Source: Acidovorax sp. A1169 (GTDB lineage Bacteria; Pseudomonadota; Gammaproteobacteria; Burkholderiales; Burkholderiaceae_C). Taken from it: a stretch of DNA of 64,000 nt. Positions 32,468-41,281 of the stretch are shown piece after piece. The stretch is from the NCBI RefSeq assembly GCF_030704685.1, contig NZ_JAUZDX010000010.1, forward strand, positions 154,670 to 218,669, given 5' to 3'. The first letter of the stretch is position 1, and every line of letters begins with the position of its first letter. The notes under the pieces are model-generated. The model had not been told where the DNA came from and did not search any database. It worked only from the letters and a program-made list of their open reading frames with translations. The translations under genes were made by a program, and so were the position numbers.

Positions 32468-34666
32468 ATGCCACTGAGCGCAGCCGCGTTGTCGATCGTC
32501 ATCAACAGCGCCACCGACACGGCCATCATCGCGCTGGACAGCCGGGGCGCCGTGCTCAGCTGGAATCCCGGCGCCGTGCGGCTGCTGGGCTTGTCCGAGC
32601 AGGAGATGCTGGGCCAGACCCTGCTGCGCATCTTTCCCGCAGAGACGAACCCCCAGGCGCGCGTGACCGAGGAAATGGCCGACGCCCAGTCCAAGGGCCG
32701 CGGCGGCCACGAGGGCTGGCGCATGCGTGCCGATGGGTCGCGCTTCTGGGCGGTGGGCGAGCTTACCCCGGTGACCGACCCCGCCGCAGCGCCCGTGGCC
32801 TTTGTGAAGGTGCTGCGCGACCGCACGCAGTGGAAGGTGTCCGAGGACGCGCTGCGCGAGGAAAAGCGCACCCTTGAAATCCTCAACCGCGCCGCCGCCA
32901 CGCTGGCGCGCGAGAACGACCTGGCCCTGGTGGTGCAGGCCGTCACCGATGCGGGCGTGGAAGTGACCGGCGCGCAGTTCGGCGCGTTCTTCTACAACCT
33001 GGTGGATGCTGCGGGCGAGAGCTACACGCTGTACACCCTGTCCGGTGCCCCGCGCGCGGCGTTCGAGGGCTTTCCCATGCCGCGCAACACGGCCATCTTC
33101 GGCCCCACGTTTGCGGGCGAGGGCATCGTGCGCTCGGACGACATCACCCAGGACCCGCGCTACGGCCGGAGCGCGCCCTGGAACGGCATGCCCCAGGGCC
33201 ATCTGGCCGTGACCAGCTACCTGGCGGTGCCGGTGATTGACCGGGCCCGCCATGTGATCGGCGGCTTGTTCTTCGGCCACGCGCAGCCGGGCGTGTTCAC
33301 CGAGCGCTCGGAGCGCTCGGTGGCCCTGCTGGCGGCCGAGGCGGCCATTGCCATCGACAACGCCCGTCTGTTCGAGGCCGCCCAGCGCGAGATCGAAGAG
33401 CGCCGCAAGGCCGAGGTGGCGCTGCAGACGCTGAACGCCACGCTCGAATCCCAGGTGGCCGAGCGCAGCCAGCAGCTGCGCCTGCACGAGGACGCGCTGC
33501 GCCAGGCGCAGAAGATGGAGGCCGTGGGCCAGCTCACCGGCGGCATCGCGCACGACTTCAACAACCTGCTCCAGGGCATCATGGGCAACCTGCAGGTGCT
33601 GCGCAAGCGGTTGGGGCAAGGGGTGCACAGCACGGCGACCGACCTCGATACCTATGTCACCCGGGCCCTGGCGTCCACTTCGCGCGCGGCGGGGCTCACG
33701 CACCGGCTGCTGGCCTTCTCGCGGCGCCAGCCGCTCAGCCCCAAGGCCGTGCGCGCCAATCCGCTGGTGCTGTCCATGCAGGACCTGCTGCGCCAGACCA
33801 TCGGCGAGAAGGTGGAGCTATCGCTGCAGCTGGCGCCCGACCTGTGGACCACTCTGTGCGACGAGAACCAGCTCGAAAGCGCCATTCTCAACCTGGCCAT
33901 CAACGCCCGCGACGCCATGCCGGGCGGCGGCAGTCTCGTCATCGAAACCCACAACGCCGAGCTCGATGCGGACTACGCCGCGGCCCTGCACGGCGTGCAG
34001 CCCGGCCCGTACGTGTGCATCGCCGTGAGCGACACGGGCATGGGCATGACGGCAGAGACCCTGGCCCATGCCTTCGAGCCCTTCTTCACCACCAAGGCGG
34101 TGGGCGAGGGCTCGGGCCTGGGGCTGTCGATGATCTATGGCTTCACCCGCCAGTCCGAAGGCCACGCCCGCATCTTCAGCGAGTATGGGCAGGGCACCAC
34201 CGTCAGGATCTACCTGCCGGCCCACTTCAACGCCGAGGACGGCCCCGCGCAAGCACTGCCCGCACTCAGCGCCACGGCGGCGGGCAAGGGCGAGGTGATC
34301 CTGGTGGTGGAGGACGAAACCCTGGTGCGTGAGTTGGTGGCCGAGGTGCTGCGCGACCTGGGCTACCAGGTGCTGGAGGCGCACGATGGCCCCTCGGGGC
34401 TGCACCAGCTGCGCATGCCGCAGCGCCGCATCGACCTGCTCATCACCGACGTCGGCCTGCCGGGGCTCAATGGCCGCCAGGTGGCCGAGGCGGCCAGCGC
34501 CGAGCGGCCCGACCTGAAGATCCTGTTCATGACGGGCTATGCCGAGAAGGTCTCGGCCTCCGCACCCTTTGCCTCGCCTGGCAGGGAGATCCTCACCAAG
34601 CCCTTCGAGGTGGACGACATGGCGCGCAGGGTGCGCGCCTTGCTGGATGGCGGCGCCGGCAGGTAA
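32468..34666 (+). CDS. PAS-GAF hybrid sensor histidine kinase with C-terminal receiver
   Basis: A 732-residue cytosolic kinase. PAS about 10-125, GAF about 150-295, coiled coil about 300-345, HisKA with His362 in Gly-Gly-Ile-Ala-His-Asp-Phe-Asn-Asn, HATPase_c about 470-590 (Asp-Thr-Gly-Met-Gly-Met, Gly-Ser-Gly-Leu-Gly-Leu), and a receiver about 612-728 with Asp661. The His-Asp-Phe-Asn-Asn box is typical of the HWE-neighbouring NtrB-like soluble hybrid kinases. No membrane helix, so it senses an internal signal. Likely partner of the stand-alone receiver upstream. Confidence 0.92.
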   Translation: MPLSAAALSIVINSATDTAIIALDSRGAVLSWNPGAVRLLGLSEQEMLGQTLLRIFPAETNPQARVTEEMADAQSKGRGGHEGWRMRADGSRFWAVGELTPVTDPAAAPVAFVKVLRDRTQWKVSEDALREEKRTLEILNRAAATLARENDLALVVQAVTDAGVEVTGAQFGAFFYNLVDAAGESYTLYTLSGAPRAAFEGFPMPRNTAIFGPTFAGEGIVRSDDITQDPRYGRSAPWNGMPQGHLAVTSYLAVPVIDRARHVIGGLFFGHAQPGVFTERSERSVALLAAEAAIAIDNARLFEAAQREIEERRKAEVALQTLNATLESQVAERSQQLRLHEDALRQAQKMEAVGQLTGGIAHDFNNLLQGIMGNLQVLRKRLGQGVHSTATDLDTYVTRALASTSRAAGLTHRLLAFSRRQPLSPKAVRANPLVLSMQDLLRQTIGEKVELSLQLAPDLWTTLCDENQLESAILNLAINARDAMPGGGSLVIETHNAELDADYAAALHGVQPGPYVCIAVSDTGMGMTAETLAHAFEPFFTTKAVGEGSGLGLSMIYGFTRQSEGHARIFSEYGQGTTVRIYLPAHFNAEDGPAQALPALSATAAGKGEVILVVEDETLVRELVAEVLRDLGYQVLEAHDGPSGLHQLRMPQRRIDLLITDVGLPGLNGRQVAEAASAERPDLKILFMTGYAEKVSASAPFASPGREILTKPFEVDDMARRVRALLDGGAGR

Positions 34667-34680
34667 GAGCCTGCGCCCCT

Positions 34681-37083
34681 TCAAGGGGGCATGTCTTCCA
34701 CGACCAGCCCCGCGCGGCCCTGTGCCTTGGCCTGGTAGAGCGCCATGTCCGCCCTCCGGGTGAGGGAGGCGGGCTTGGCCTCCATCGATGGCGCAATGCA
34801 CGCCACGCCGATGCTCAGCGTGACCCAGGCCCCCAGCGGCGAGGCGCCGTGCGCGATGCGCGCGGCGGCCACCGCGTCCAGCATCCGCTGGCCCACCAGG
34901 CGGGCGCCTTCGCGCGTGGTTTCGGGCAGCAGGATGGCGAACTCCTCGCCGCCATAGCGCATGGCGCGCTCGTGCGATCGCCACAGCGCCTCGCGCAGCA
35001 CGCCCGCCACGCGCTTGAGGCACTCGTCGCCCGCCTGGTGGCCGTGCCGGTCGTTGAAGCGCTTGAAGTAGTCCACGTCCACCATCAGCAGCGACAGTGC
35101 CGCGCCCTGGCGTGCGTGGCGCGCCCACTCGGCCTGCAGCGTGTCGTCGAACAGGCGGCGGTTGCCCAGGCCGGTGAGCGCGTCCTGGTAGGACAGCTCG
35201 GACAGCGTGGCGTTCAGCCGCTCCAGCTCCAGCGCGGCCTGCTTGCGGGCCGTGATGTCCTGGAAGGCGCCGGTGATCCGCACGATGGCGCCGTCCTGCC
35301 AGATGGCCTCGCCCTGCGTGCGTACCTACAGCAGGCGGCCCTTGGCCGAGACGATCTGCAGCTCCAGGTCCCAGGGCGTGCCGTCCTGCACGCATTTTTC
35401 TACCGCAGCGGCGATCAGGGGGCGCGACGCCTCGGTGTAGAAGTCGAGGGTGCGCGGCAGGTCCGGCGCGCCGCCCGGATCGAGGTCGTGGATGCGGTAG
35501 ACCTCGTCGGTCCATTGCGACTGGCCGGTGGTGAGGTCGCGTGTCCAGCCGCCGATGCGGGCGATTTCGCCGGACTTCTTTTGCAGCAGCACGGCGTCGG
35601 CCAGCGCGGCCTCGCTGGTCTTGCGCGGTGTGATGTCCATGAACGTGCCGATGATGCGCAGGGGCGCACCGCTCTTGGCGCGCTCGGTCACCTTGCCGCG
35701 GCTGAAGAGCCACACGAACCGGTCTTGCACCCGCACGCGGAACTCGTTTTCGTAGGCCGTGCTGGCGCCCTGGAGGTGCTCGGAGAAGGCGGCGGCGTTG
35801 GCGGCCTGGTCGGCCGGGTGCAGGGTGGCCGTCCACTCCTCGATGGGGCGCACCACCTCGGCCTCGCCATAGCCCAGCATGCGCGCGCCCCGGGCGTCGA
35901 TGCGCAGCTGGCGCGAGTCCACCTGCAGCTCCCACAGGCCCAGCTGGGCGCCGTCGAGCGCGCGCTCCAGGCGGGCCGCCGTCAGCTGCAGCGCGGCCTG
36001 CGAGGCTTCTTCGTGCGCCAGCAGCCGGCGCAGGCGCCGGCGCTCGATCAGGCGCAGGCCGGTGGCTGCTGCCAGCAGAGCGGCGTACAGCATGGCGTAC
36101 ATGCGCACCTGGGCGTACCATGGGGCGTAGACCTCCGAGCGCTCGCGGCTCACGGCCAGCACCACGGTGTTGTCCAGCCCCAGGCCCACCGGCTTCACGC
36201 TGGCCAGCACCACCAGCCGCTCGCGGCCCGTGGCGGGCACCAGGCCTTCGAAGACGGTGGTCTGCCGCTGGCTTTTGACATGGGCTTCGAACGCGGAGCC
36301 CGGCCTTGCCAGGCTGGCCATGCGCTCGGTGCCCATGCTGGGCACGGTGACGAAGACTTCGCCGTCGGCATGCGCCAGCGTGGCCCGCATGTCGGGTGCG
36401 AACAGCGCGGAGCGGATGATGAAGGCGAAGAACTCATCGTCCAGCGTGGCGCTGACCACGCCCGAAAAATGGCCCTCGGCATCGAAGATGGCCCGCGACA
36501 GGTACAGCGCCACGCCCTCCTCGTCCGATGCCGAGGGGCGCGAGAGGTAGAGCACGCGCGGGTCGGGCCTGCTGTGCACGCTGCGAAAGAACTCTGCCGC
36601 GAAAAAATCCCGGCCCACGTCGGCTGCGCGGTCCGACGCGACGGCCGTGCCGTTGGCGTCGTGCACCGCCAGCCCGCGCACGGCCTGGATCACGTCGGTG
36701 AGCAGGTGCAGTTGCCGCGAGGCATCGGCGCTGGATGCGGTGAGCGCCGAGGCGCGGTAGTCGCGGCTGATGCGGGTCAGCGCCTCGTTCAGGCCCTTGA
36801 GCTGACGCGTGAGGTTCTCCGACACATAGCGGCTCACGTCCTGCAGCCGCGCCTCCTCCGCCTCGCGGATCGTCTGGCGCGCGTTCAGCAACTGCAGGAG
36901 GATGGCCACGCCTGCCAATGCAAACACGAACAGGAACACCCGCCACGGTTCGAGCCGCAGCGATGAGCGGTCTTTGGCAGACCGTGGAGCGCCGGTTCGC
37001 GATGAAAACACCTGCCAGGCCTTGCCTTTCATCCATCCCTGTTGCAAAAGTGGAGCCGCGCGCACTGGCTGTCTGGGCAGCAC
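34681..37083 (-). pseudogene. Membrane PAS-GGDEF diguanylate cyclase interrupted by an amber codon
   Basis: One frame encodes about 800 residues but has a TAG at codon 586 (35326-35328). Before it: a membrane helix (about 47-66), a periplasmic sensor domain, a second helix near 350, and PAS domains. After it, in the same frame: the end of a PAS domain (Gly-Ala-Phe-Gln-Asp-Ile-Thr) and a GGDEF domain with Gly-Gly-Glu-Glu-Phe at 711-715. The stop stands where related PAS domains have Trp (Trp-Val-Arg), so TGG to TAG is the likely change. The C-terminal half could restart at Met 35283. The true N-terminus may be Met18. Recent loss, a sequencing error or readthrough are all possible. Confidence 0.85.
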
Positions 37084-37305
37084 CGGTGGCGCGGGAGAAA
37101 CGTCTCCCCCTGCTTGTCAGAATCTGTTCAAGATCGTAAACACGTTCTAACAGCCCCCGGCACAAAACGCACGCGATTCCATCGCCAAGGAGCGGGTACA
37201 GACCCCCTGGCCTGCATGGGGCGCAGTGCGTGGCCCCGCGTGATGGGGAAAGGGCCATAGCGCGAAGTTCATACTCTGTGCTTTCTTCCCTTGTGAAAGC
37301 CCCCC

Positions 37306-37509
37306 ATGTCCCTGCCAATCCGCGATGCTGCGCCCAATGAAAAACGTGGCAATGCCATGTCTGCGGCGCTGGCCAAAGAGCAACTCCAGTACGCCGTGCA
37401 GATTGTCAAGGAGGTGCTGCCCACCCATGCGGGGGATGCCGTGCTGATTGGTGCCGTGGTACAGGCCATCGCGTCCAACTACGCAGCGGTGCCGCAGCCC
37501 AACCGATAG
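37306..37509 (+). CDS. Small helical protein, unknown function
   Basis: A 67-residue protein, mostly helix (Ala-Leu-Ala-Lys-Glu-Gln-Leu-Gln-Tyr-Ala-Val) with a mildly hydrophobic C-terminal half that is too short and polar for a sure membrane helix. An internal Met (codon 18) is an alternative start. Function unknown. Confidence 0.45.
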   Translation: MSLPIRDAAPNEKRGNAMSAALAKEQLQYAVQIVKEVLPTHAGDAVLIGAVVQAIASNYAAVPQPNR

Positions 37510-37659
37510 CTACCTCGGATTCAGCGCGAGCCTGAGGCACGCCGGGCGGTGCGGGTTGTGGGTGGGCACGCCCGGGGGGACACGCCCATCGGCCACGCAA
37601 CCGCCTTCGGCGGCTACCGCCCGCGTGCAGCAACGGCACCTTCGCCCCTGTACCAACGC

Positions 37660-37812
37660 TCAAAAATGCGGTGGCGGATCCTGCACGGGCGACTCAGCAG
37701 GGCCGGGCGGCGGGTCGCCCTGGGGCGGCGCGGGCGCCCAGGCCGGCTGGGGCGGCTGCTCCAGCGGTGGCGTGTCGATGGGGGGCATGGGCTGGGGTGC
37801 GGGTGCGGGCAT
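37660..37812 (-). CDS. Short proline-rich disordered protein
   Basis: Start at MPAPAPQPMP behind AAGGAG (50 residues). Nearly half the residues are Pro, with Gln, Ala and acidic residues. The clear ribosome site argues that it is translated. Resembles the small Pro-rich proteins near 7.5 and 31.3 kb in composition only. Confidence 0.5.
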   Translation of the reverse strand: MPAPAPQPMPPIDTPPLEQPPQPAWAPAPPQGDPPPGPAESPVQDPPPHF

Positions 37813-38202
37813 GGCGAACTCCTTGGATAGTGGTGGTCTGGCAACCACCGTACTTCTGTGCCCGGGCCGCGTATGCCAGCCAATGCCTATACCTGCGGCG
37901 AGCTGAGCCCCCAGTTTCCATGCTATTGGCGATGGTGGAGCGCCTTATCCGTCGGGCTGGTGCTTATTGTCATATTCTGTGAGGTGAATGATGGCCATTG
38001 GTGCTGAAAAATGAGGCGCGTTATGCACGGGGATGTGTCCTTGATCACCAGCAAGCAGCCCCACTCGGGCGGACAATACAGTCATTGAGGTGTGGTGCAT
38101 GCGCTACGCCTCCAGTCGGGCACCACAGATTGTTGCCCGACTCAGTTGTTACGATGTACGTTAACGGTTACAGGTCCGGTACGGGCCCAGGAGAGATCAA
38201 AC
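37813..38202. other. Intergenic stretch, no gene seen
   Basis: Only short frames without ribosome sites. The right end is AT-richer and should hold the promoter of the next gene; a GTTAAC palindrome sits about 45 bp before its start, but no hexamers are clear. Confidence 0.4.
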
Positions 38203-38847
38203 GTGAAACTGAACCCCAAGAACCTCGCGGTTGCGGCGTTTCTCGTGAGCGCCATGGCAGGGGCCCAGGCAGCAGATCCGGCGGTTTTCGATGGCGCCAC
38301 CGGCACGCTGAGCCTGCCCACGCTGCAGATCGACAACGCCAAGTACTTCAGTGTGGTGATCAAGCTGCTGGATGTGGGCCTGCTCAAGGCCAATGACCCC
38401 GCCGTGGTGGGAGACGACATCCAGTTCCTGAGCACCGGCAATTTGCTGCACCTGCCCCAGTTGACCGTCGGCAAGGACCTGTTCACCCAAGTGAGCCTGG
38501 GCAATCCCTCGTTCAGCCTGGTCAGCTATGGCGGCGTGGTGACGAATCCGCCCTTCACCGGCCCCGGTTCCACAGGCCACCTGCTGGACGTGCGTGTGAC
38601 GGCCGTGAGCACGGCGCAGAACCCCATCACGCTGGTCAATGTGACCCGGCCGTTGAGCCAGCAGGAGTTCTGCAGCGATGCGTCGCTGCGCCTGCCCATC
38701 ACCCAGAGCCAGCAAAGCGCGCTGGCCAACAACTGGACGCTGAATGTCTGCACCTTCGATGTCATCTCGGGCACGGGCTCCATCAAGATGACGCTGCGTG
38801 TGTCGGGCCTGGCTGTGCCTTACAGCGCGACCTACACTTACCATTGA
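38203..38847 (+). CDS. Secreted protein, unknown function
   Basis: I place the start at a GTG with AGGAGAG ten bases upstream; it yields a 214-residue protein with a clean Sec signal (cleavage near Ala-Gln-Ala-Ala). The mature part is beta-rich with repeated Leu-Thr/Leu-Pro segments and two Cys. It resembles small exported proteins common in Comamonadaceae with no known role. A strong terminator follows. Confidence 0.68.
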   Translation: MKLNPKNLAVAAFLVSAMAGAQAADPAVFDGATGTLSLPTLQIDNAKYFSVVIKLLDVGLLKANDPAVVGDDIQFLSTGNLLHLPQLTVGKDLFTQVSLGNPSFSLVSYGGVVTNPPFTGPGSTGHLLDVRVTAVSTAQNPITLVNVTRPLSQQEFCSDASLRLPITQSQQSALANNWTLNVCTFDVISGTGSIKMTLRVSGLAVPYSATYTYH

Positions 38848-38871
38848 TCCGCGCCTCAAAGGGCGGTACGC

Positions 38872-38903
38872 AAGGGGCGGCACACAGTGCGCGCCCCTTT
38901 TTC
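38872..38903 (+). terminator. Rho-independent terminator
   Basis: AAGGGGC and GCCCCTT pair, with an inner GCAC/GTGC pairing, followed by a T-rich run. It ends the secreted-protein gene. Confidence 0.85.
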
Positions 38904-39019
38904 TTTTTCGGGGCGCCGGGCGCGGCCCTCCGCACGGGTCATTCTGCTGTCAACTGCGCGACTCTCGCGAATCAGGGTATTCCTTTGCGGTTCCAGGGGC
39001 TGGCACTGCCTAGAATCTG

Positions 39020-39030
39020 TTGCACTGCAA
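39020..39030. promoter_or_regulatory. Palindrome before phaR, likely PhaR operator
   Basis: TTGCA-C-TGCAA is a perfect 11-bp palindrome about 50 bp before phaR. PhaR regulators bind TGC-N-GCA-type sites and repress their own genes, so this is a good autoregulatory candidate. Confidence 0.55.
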
Positions 39031-39081
39031 TAGATTGACAGATACCACCCATGATGGGCCCGTGCGCCCGAGGAGTCCGTA

Positions 39082-39648
39082 GTGCCCGACAAGAAGAGCA
39101 GCGCCCCCGCTGGAGCCACCGCAGCCGCATCTGCCACCAGCAAGTCTGCACCGCGCGTGATCAAGAAGTACCCCAATCGCCGCCTGTACGACACCGACAC
39201 CTCCACCTACATCACGCTGTCCGAAGTGCGCGAACTGGTGATGGCCCACCACACCGTGGTGGTGCGCGACGCCAAGACGGGCGAGGACCTCACGCGCAGC
39301 ATTCTGCTGCAGATCATCCTGGAAGAAGAGGCCGGCGGCGCCCCCATGTTCACCGAGGCCGTGCTGGCCAACATCATCCGCTTCTACGGCCATGCCATGC
39401 AGGGCTTCATGGGCGCCTACCTCGAAAAGAATGTGCAGGCCTTCACCGACGTGCAGGCCAAGCTGGCCGAGCAGAGCCAGAGCGTCACGCCAGAGATGTG
39501 GGCGCAGTTCATGAACCTGCAGTCGCCCATGCTCAAGGGCATGATGGGCAACTACGTGGAGCAGTCCCAGTCCATGCTCACGCAGATGCAGGAGCAGATG
39601 CAAAAGCAGACGGAGCAGATGCTGGGGGCCTTCGGCCTCAAGCGCTGA
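39082..39648 (+). CDS. phaR: PhaR, polyhydroxyalkanoate synthesis repressor
   Basis: A 188-residue protein with a GTG start behind AGGAG. After a disordered Ala/Ser-rich leader comes the PHB/PHA accumulation regulator domain: Ile-Lys-Lys-Tyr-Pro-Asn-Arg-Arg-Leu-Tyr-Asp-Thr, Tyr-Ile-Thr-Leu, then Ile-Leu-Leu-Gln-Ile-Ile-Leu-Glu-Glu-Glu. The Gln/Met-rich helical C-terminus (Gln-Met-Gln-Glu-Gln-Met-Gln-Lys-Gln) is typical. PhaR binds PHA granules and DNA, and represses phasin and its own genes until granules form. Confidence 0.96.
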   Translation: MPDKKSSAPAGATAAASATSKSAPRVIKKYPNRRLYDTDTSTYITLSEVRELVMAHHTVVVRDAKTGEDLTRSILLQIILEEEAGGAPMFTEAVLANIIRFYGHAMQGFMGAYLEKNVQAFTDVQAKLAEQSQSVTPEMWAQFMNLQSPMLKGMMGNYVEQSQSMLTQMQEQMQKQTEQMLGAFGLKR

Positions 39649-39670
39649 ACCGAACGGAGCGGAGGTCGCC

Positions 39671-40129
39671 ATGGGCTTTCTGCAACGCCTCTTGGGGGGA
39701 GGGGGCCGCAAGCTCGAACACCCCGTCTTTGGCGGTCTGCTGCTCATCCGCGCCAAACACGGTGCCTACTGGGAAGGCGAGACCCAGCTTGCAGGCCGCC
39801 CCCTGACCCTGGCAATCGAGGCCCCGGGCGAGGCCGAGCCAGTGCCGGGGCAGGTGGCGTTTTTCGAGCGCTACACCCAGGACCCCGACCTGGCCTTTCA
39901 CAAAGGGGAGGACCTGCTGATCGGCGAGTACGAACAGTGGCTGCGCAAGCCGTTTCCGGCCGACTGGCGGGAGGCGTTCGCCTGGGTGGCTCTGTCGATT
40001 CCGGCCGATGGCGCTGAACACAAGCCCTGGGACCTGTCGTTCGAGTGCCTGCAGGGTGGGGCGGCGCGGCGCCATTTCACCTGCTGTATCGAGCGGGGGC
40101 ATGTCGTGCGGGTGGAGGTGAGTGGGTAG
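39671..40129 (+). CDS. Unknown protein after phaR
   Basis: A 152-residue protein 22 bp after phaR with GGAGG upstream. It has a short Gly-rich start, Leu-Leu-Ile-Arg-Ala, Tyr-Trp-Glu-Gly and Trp-Leu-Arg-Lys-Pro-Phe-Pro segments, with mixed beta/alpha character and no signal peptide. Not recognised. Co-transcription with phaR is plausible but says little about function. Confidence 0.65.
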   Translation: MGFLQRLLGGGGRKLEHPVFGGLLLIRAKHGAYWEGETQLAGRPLTLAIEAPGEAEPVPGQVAFFERYTQDPDLAFHKGEDLLIGEYEQWLRKPFPADWREAFAWVALSIPADGAEHKPWDLSFECLQGGAARRHFTCCIERGHVVRVEVSG

Positions 40130-40315
40130 CACAGTGCTGGTCTTTTTGGTTAATCCGGGAGCGTCTTGTCTGCTGTGCAAAGGTTCTTTGACACTCCCTG
40201 GGATTCAGAGATTGCTGCCTGCCGCTTTGTTTGGCCGACCCTTGTTGAGCCTCCGCCTATGGCGGAAGGGGGTGGTTATTTCTGGGCGCAAGCCTGAGAG
40301 AAGAGACGCAGCTTG

Positions 40316-41281
40316 CTAGCGGCAAAACTGACCCAGTCCTACCTGCGTCAAACCCCCTGCACCGCGAATCAGGAACAGCACATCCAGGCTCCTGTGCTGA
40401 GCCAATGCCAGGCCTTCGGCTGCGCCAGCCACGAGCAGGGCAGTGGCCCAGGCGTCAGCTTGCATGCAGCTCTGCGCCAGCACGGTGACTGATGCGATGG
40501 CGTTGTTGACGGGCGCGCGGCGGCGTGGGTCCATTGTGTGTGCGAAGCGCGCGCCGCCCACTTCCAGGTAGCGCCGGTAGTCGCCCGAGGTGGCGACGGC
40601 CAAGTCAGTCAGATCGATGACGCCGTGCACTGCGCGAAGTCCGGTCTCAGGACGCTCGAGCGCCACAGCCCAGGGCACGCCGCTGGCCTGGCCGGCCACG
40701 GCACTGAGTTCACCATCCAACGCGACCAGGGCATGCCGCACACCGTGCTGCCTGCATACACTGACCATGCGGTCCACTGCGTAGCCCTTGGCAATGCCGC
40801 AGAGGTCGATCTGCAAGGGAGCTCGCTTGCGTACACGGCCTGCGGAGTTGTCCACTTCGATGGCACTGCGGCCGCTGTGCGACCTGGGCTGGCATGCGGC
40901 GCTGATCGCTTGCGCATCGGGGGCATCACGCACCGCGCCAAAGCCCCAGGCATCGACCAGTTCACCAACACATGGATCGAATGCCCCGGCGCTCAGGTCT
41001 TGCACGTTGAGCGCGTAGTTCAAAACCTGCAGCAGTTCAGTGCTCAACTCCACCCAGGCGTCCACGGGCGCACGGTTCAGGCGCATGAGGTCGCTGTCCG
41101 GCTTCCATGGCGACATCTGCCCGTCAACCTGCTGCACCGTTTCCGCAAGGTCCTGGTTCAAGGCCGTCAAGTCGACGGTTTGGTCGGCGTCGACGGTGAC
41201 CGACCACCTTGTTCCCATGGTCGGGCCGTGCAGGAAGGTGCGCTTGCAGATTCCTTGCGGGTCAGAAGATATCTTCGGCAT
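40316..41281 (-). CDS. apbE: FAD:protein FMN transferase (ApbE)
   Basis: A 321-residue ApbE-family protein: Met-Gly-Thr-Arg-Trp-Ser-Val near 22-28 and Gln-Ile-Asp-Leu-Cys-Gly-Ile-Ala-Lys-Gly-Tyr-Ala-Val-Asp near the middle. ApbE takes FMN from FAD and links it to Ser/Thr in extracytosolic proteins, with Mg2+. No clear lipobox or signal is seen at this start, which is unusual for a periplasmic enzyme; another start may exist. It overlaps the flavoreductase gene by 20 bp, forming an operon with it and the DUF2271 gene. Confidence 0.92.
   Translation of the reverse strand: MPKISSDPQGICKRTFLHGPTMGTRWSVTVDADQTVDLTALNQDLAETVQQVDGQMSPWKPDSDLMRLNRAPVDAWVELSTELLQVLNYALNVQDLSAGAFDPCVGELVDAWGFGAVRDAPDAQAISAACQPRSHSGRSAIEVDNSAGRVRKRAPLQIDLCGIAKGYAVDRMVSVCRQHGVRHALVALDGELSAVAGQASGVPWAVALERPETGLRAVHGVIDLTDLAVATSGDYRRYLEVGGARFAHTMDPRRRAPVNNAIASVTVLAQSCMQADAWATALLVAGAAEGLALAQHRSLDVLFLIRGAGGLTQVGLGQFCR

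Noticed and set aside
33818..36121. A 767-residue minus-strand frame spanning the hybrid kinase end and the cyclase
   Set aside because: It mixes antisense of one real gene with a wrong frame of another and has no ribosome site or domain.
34849..36966. A 705-residue plus-strand frame
   Set aside because: Antisense to the diguanylate cyclase; no recognisable domain.
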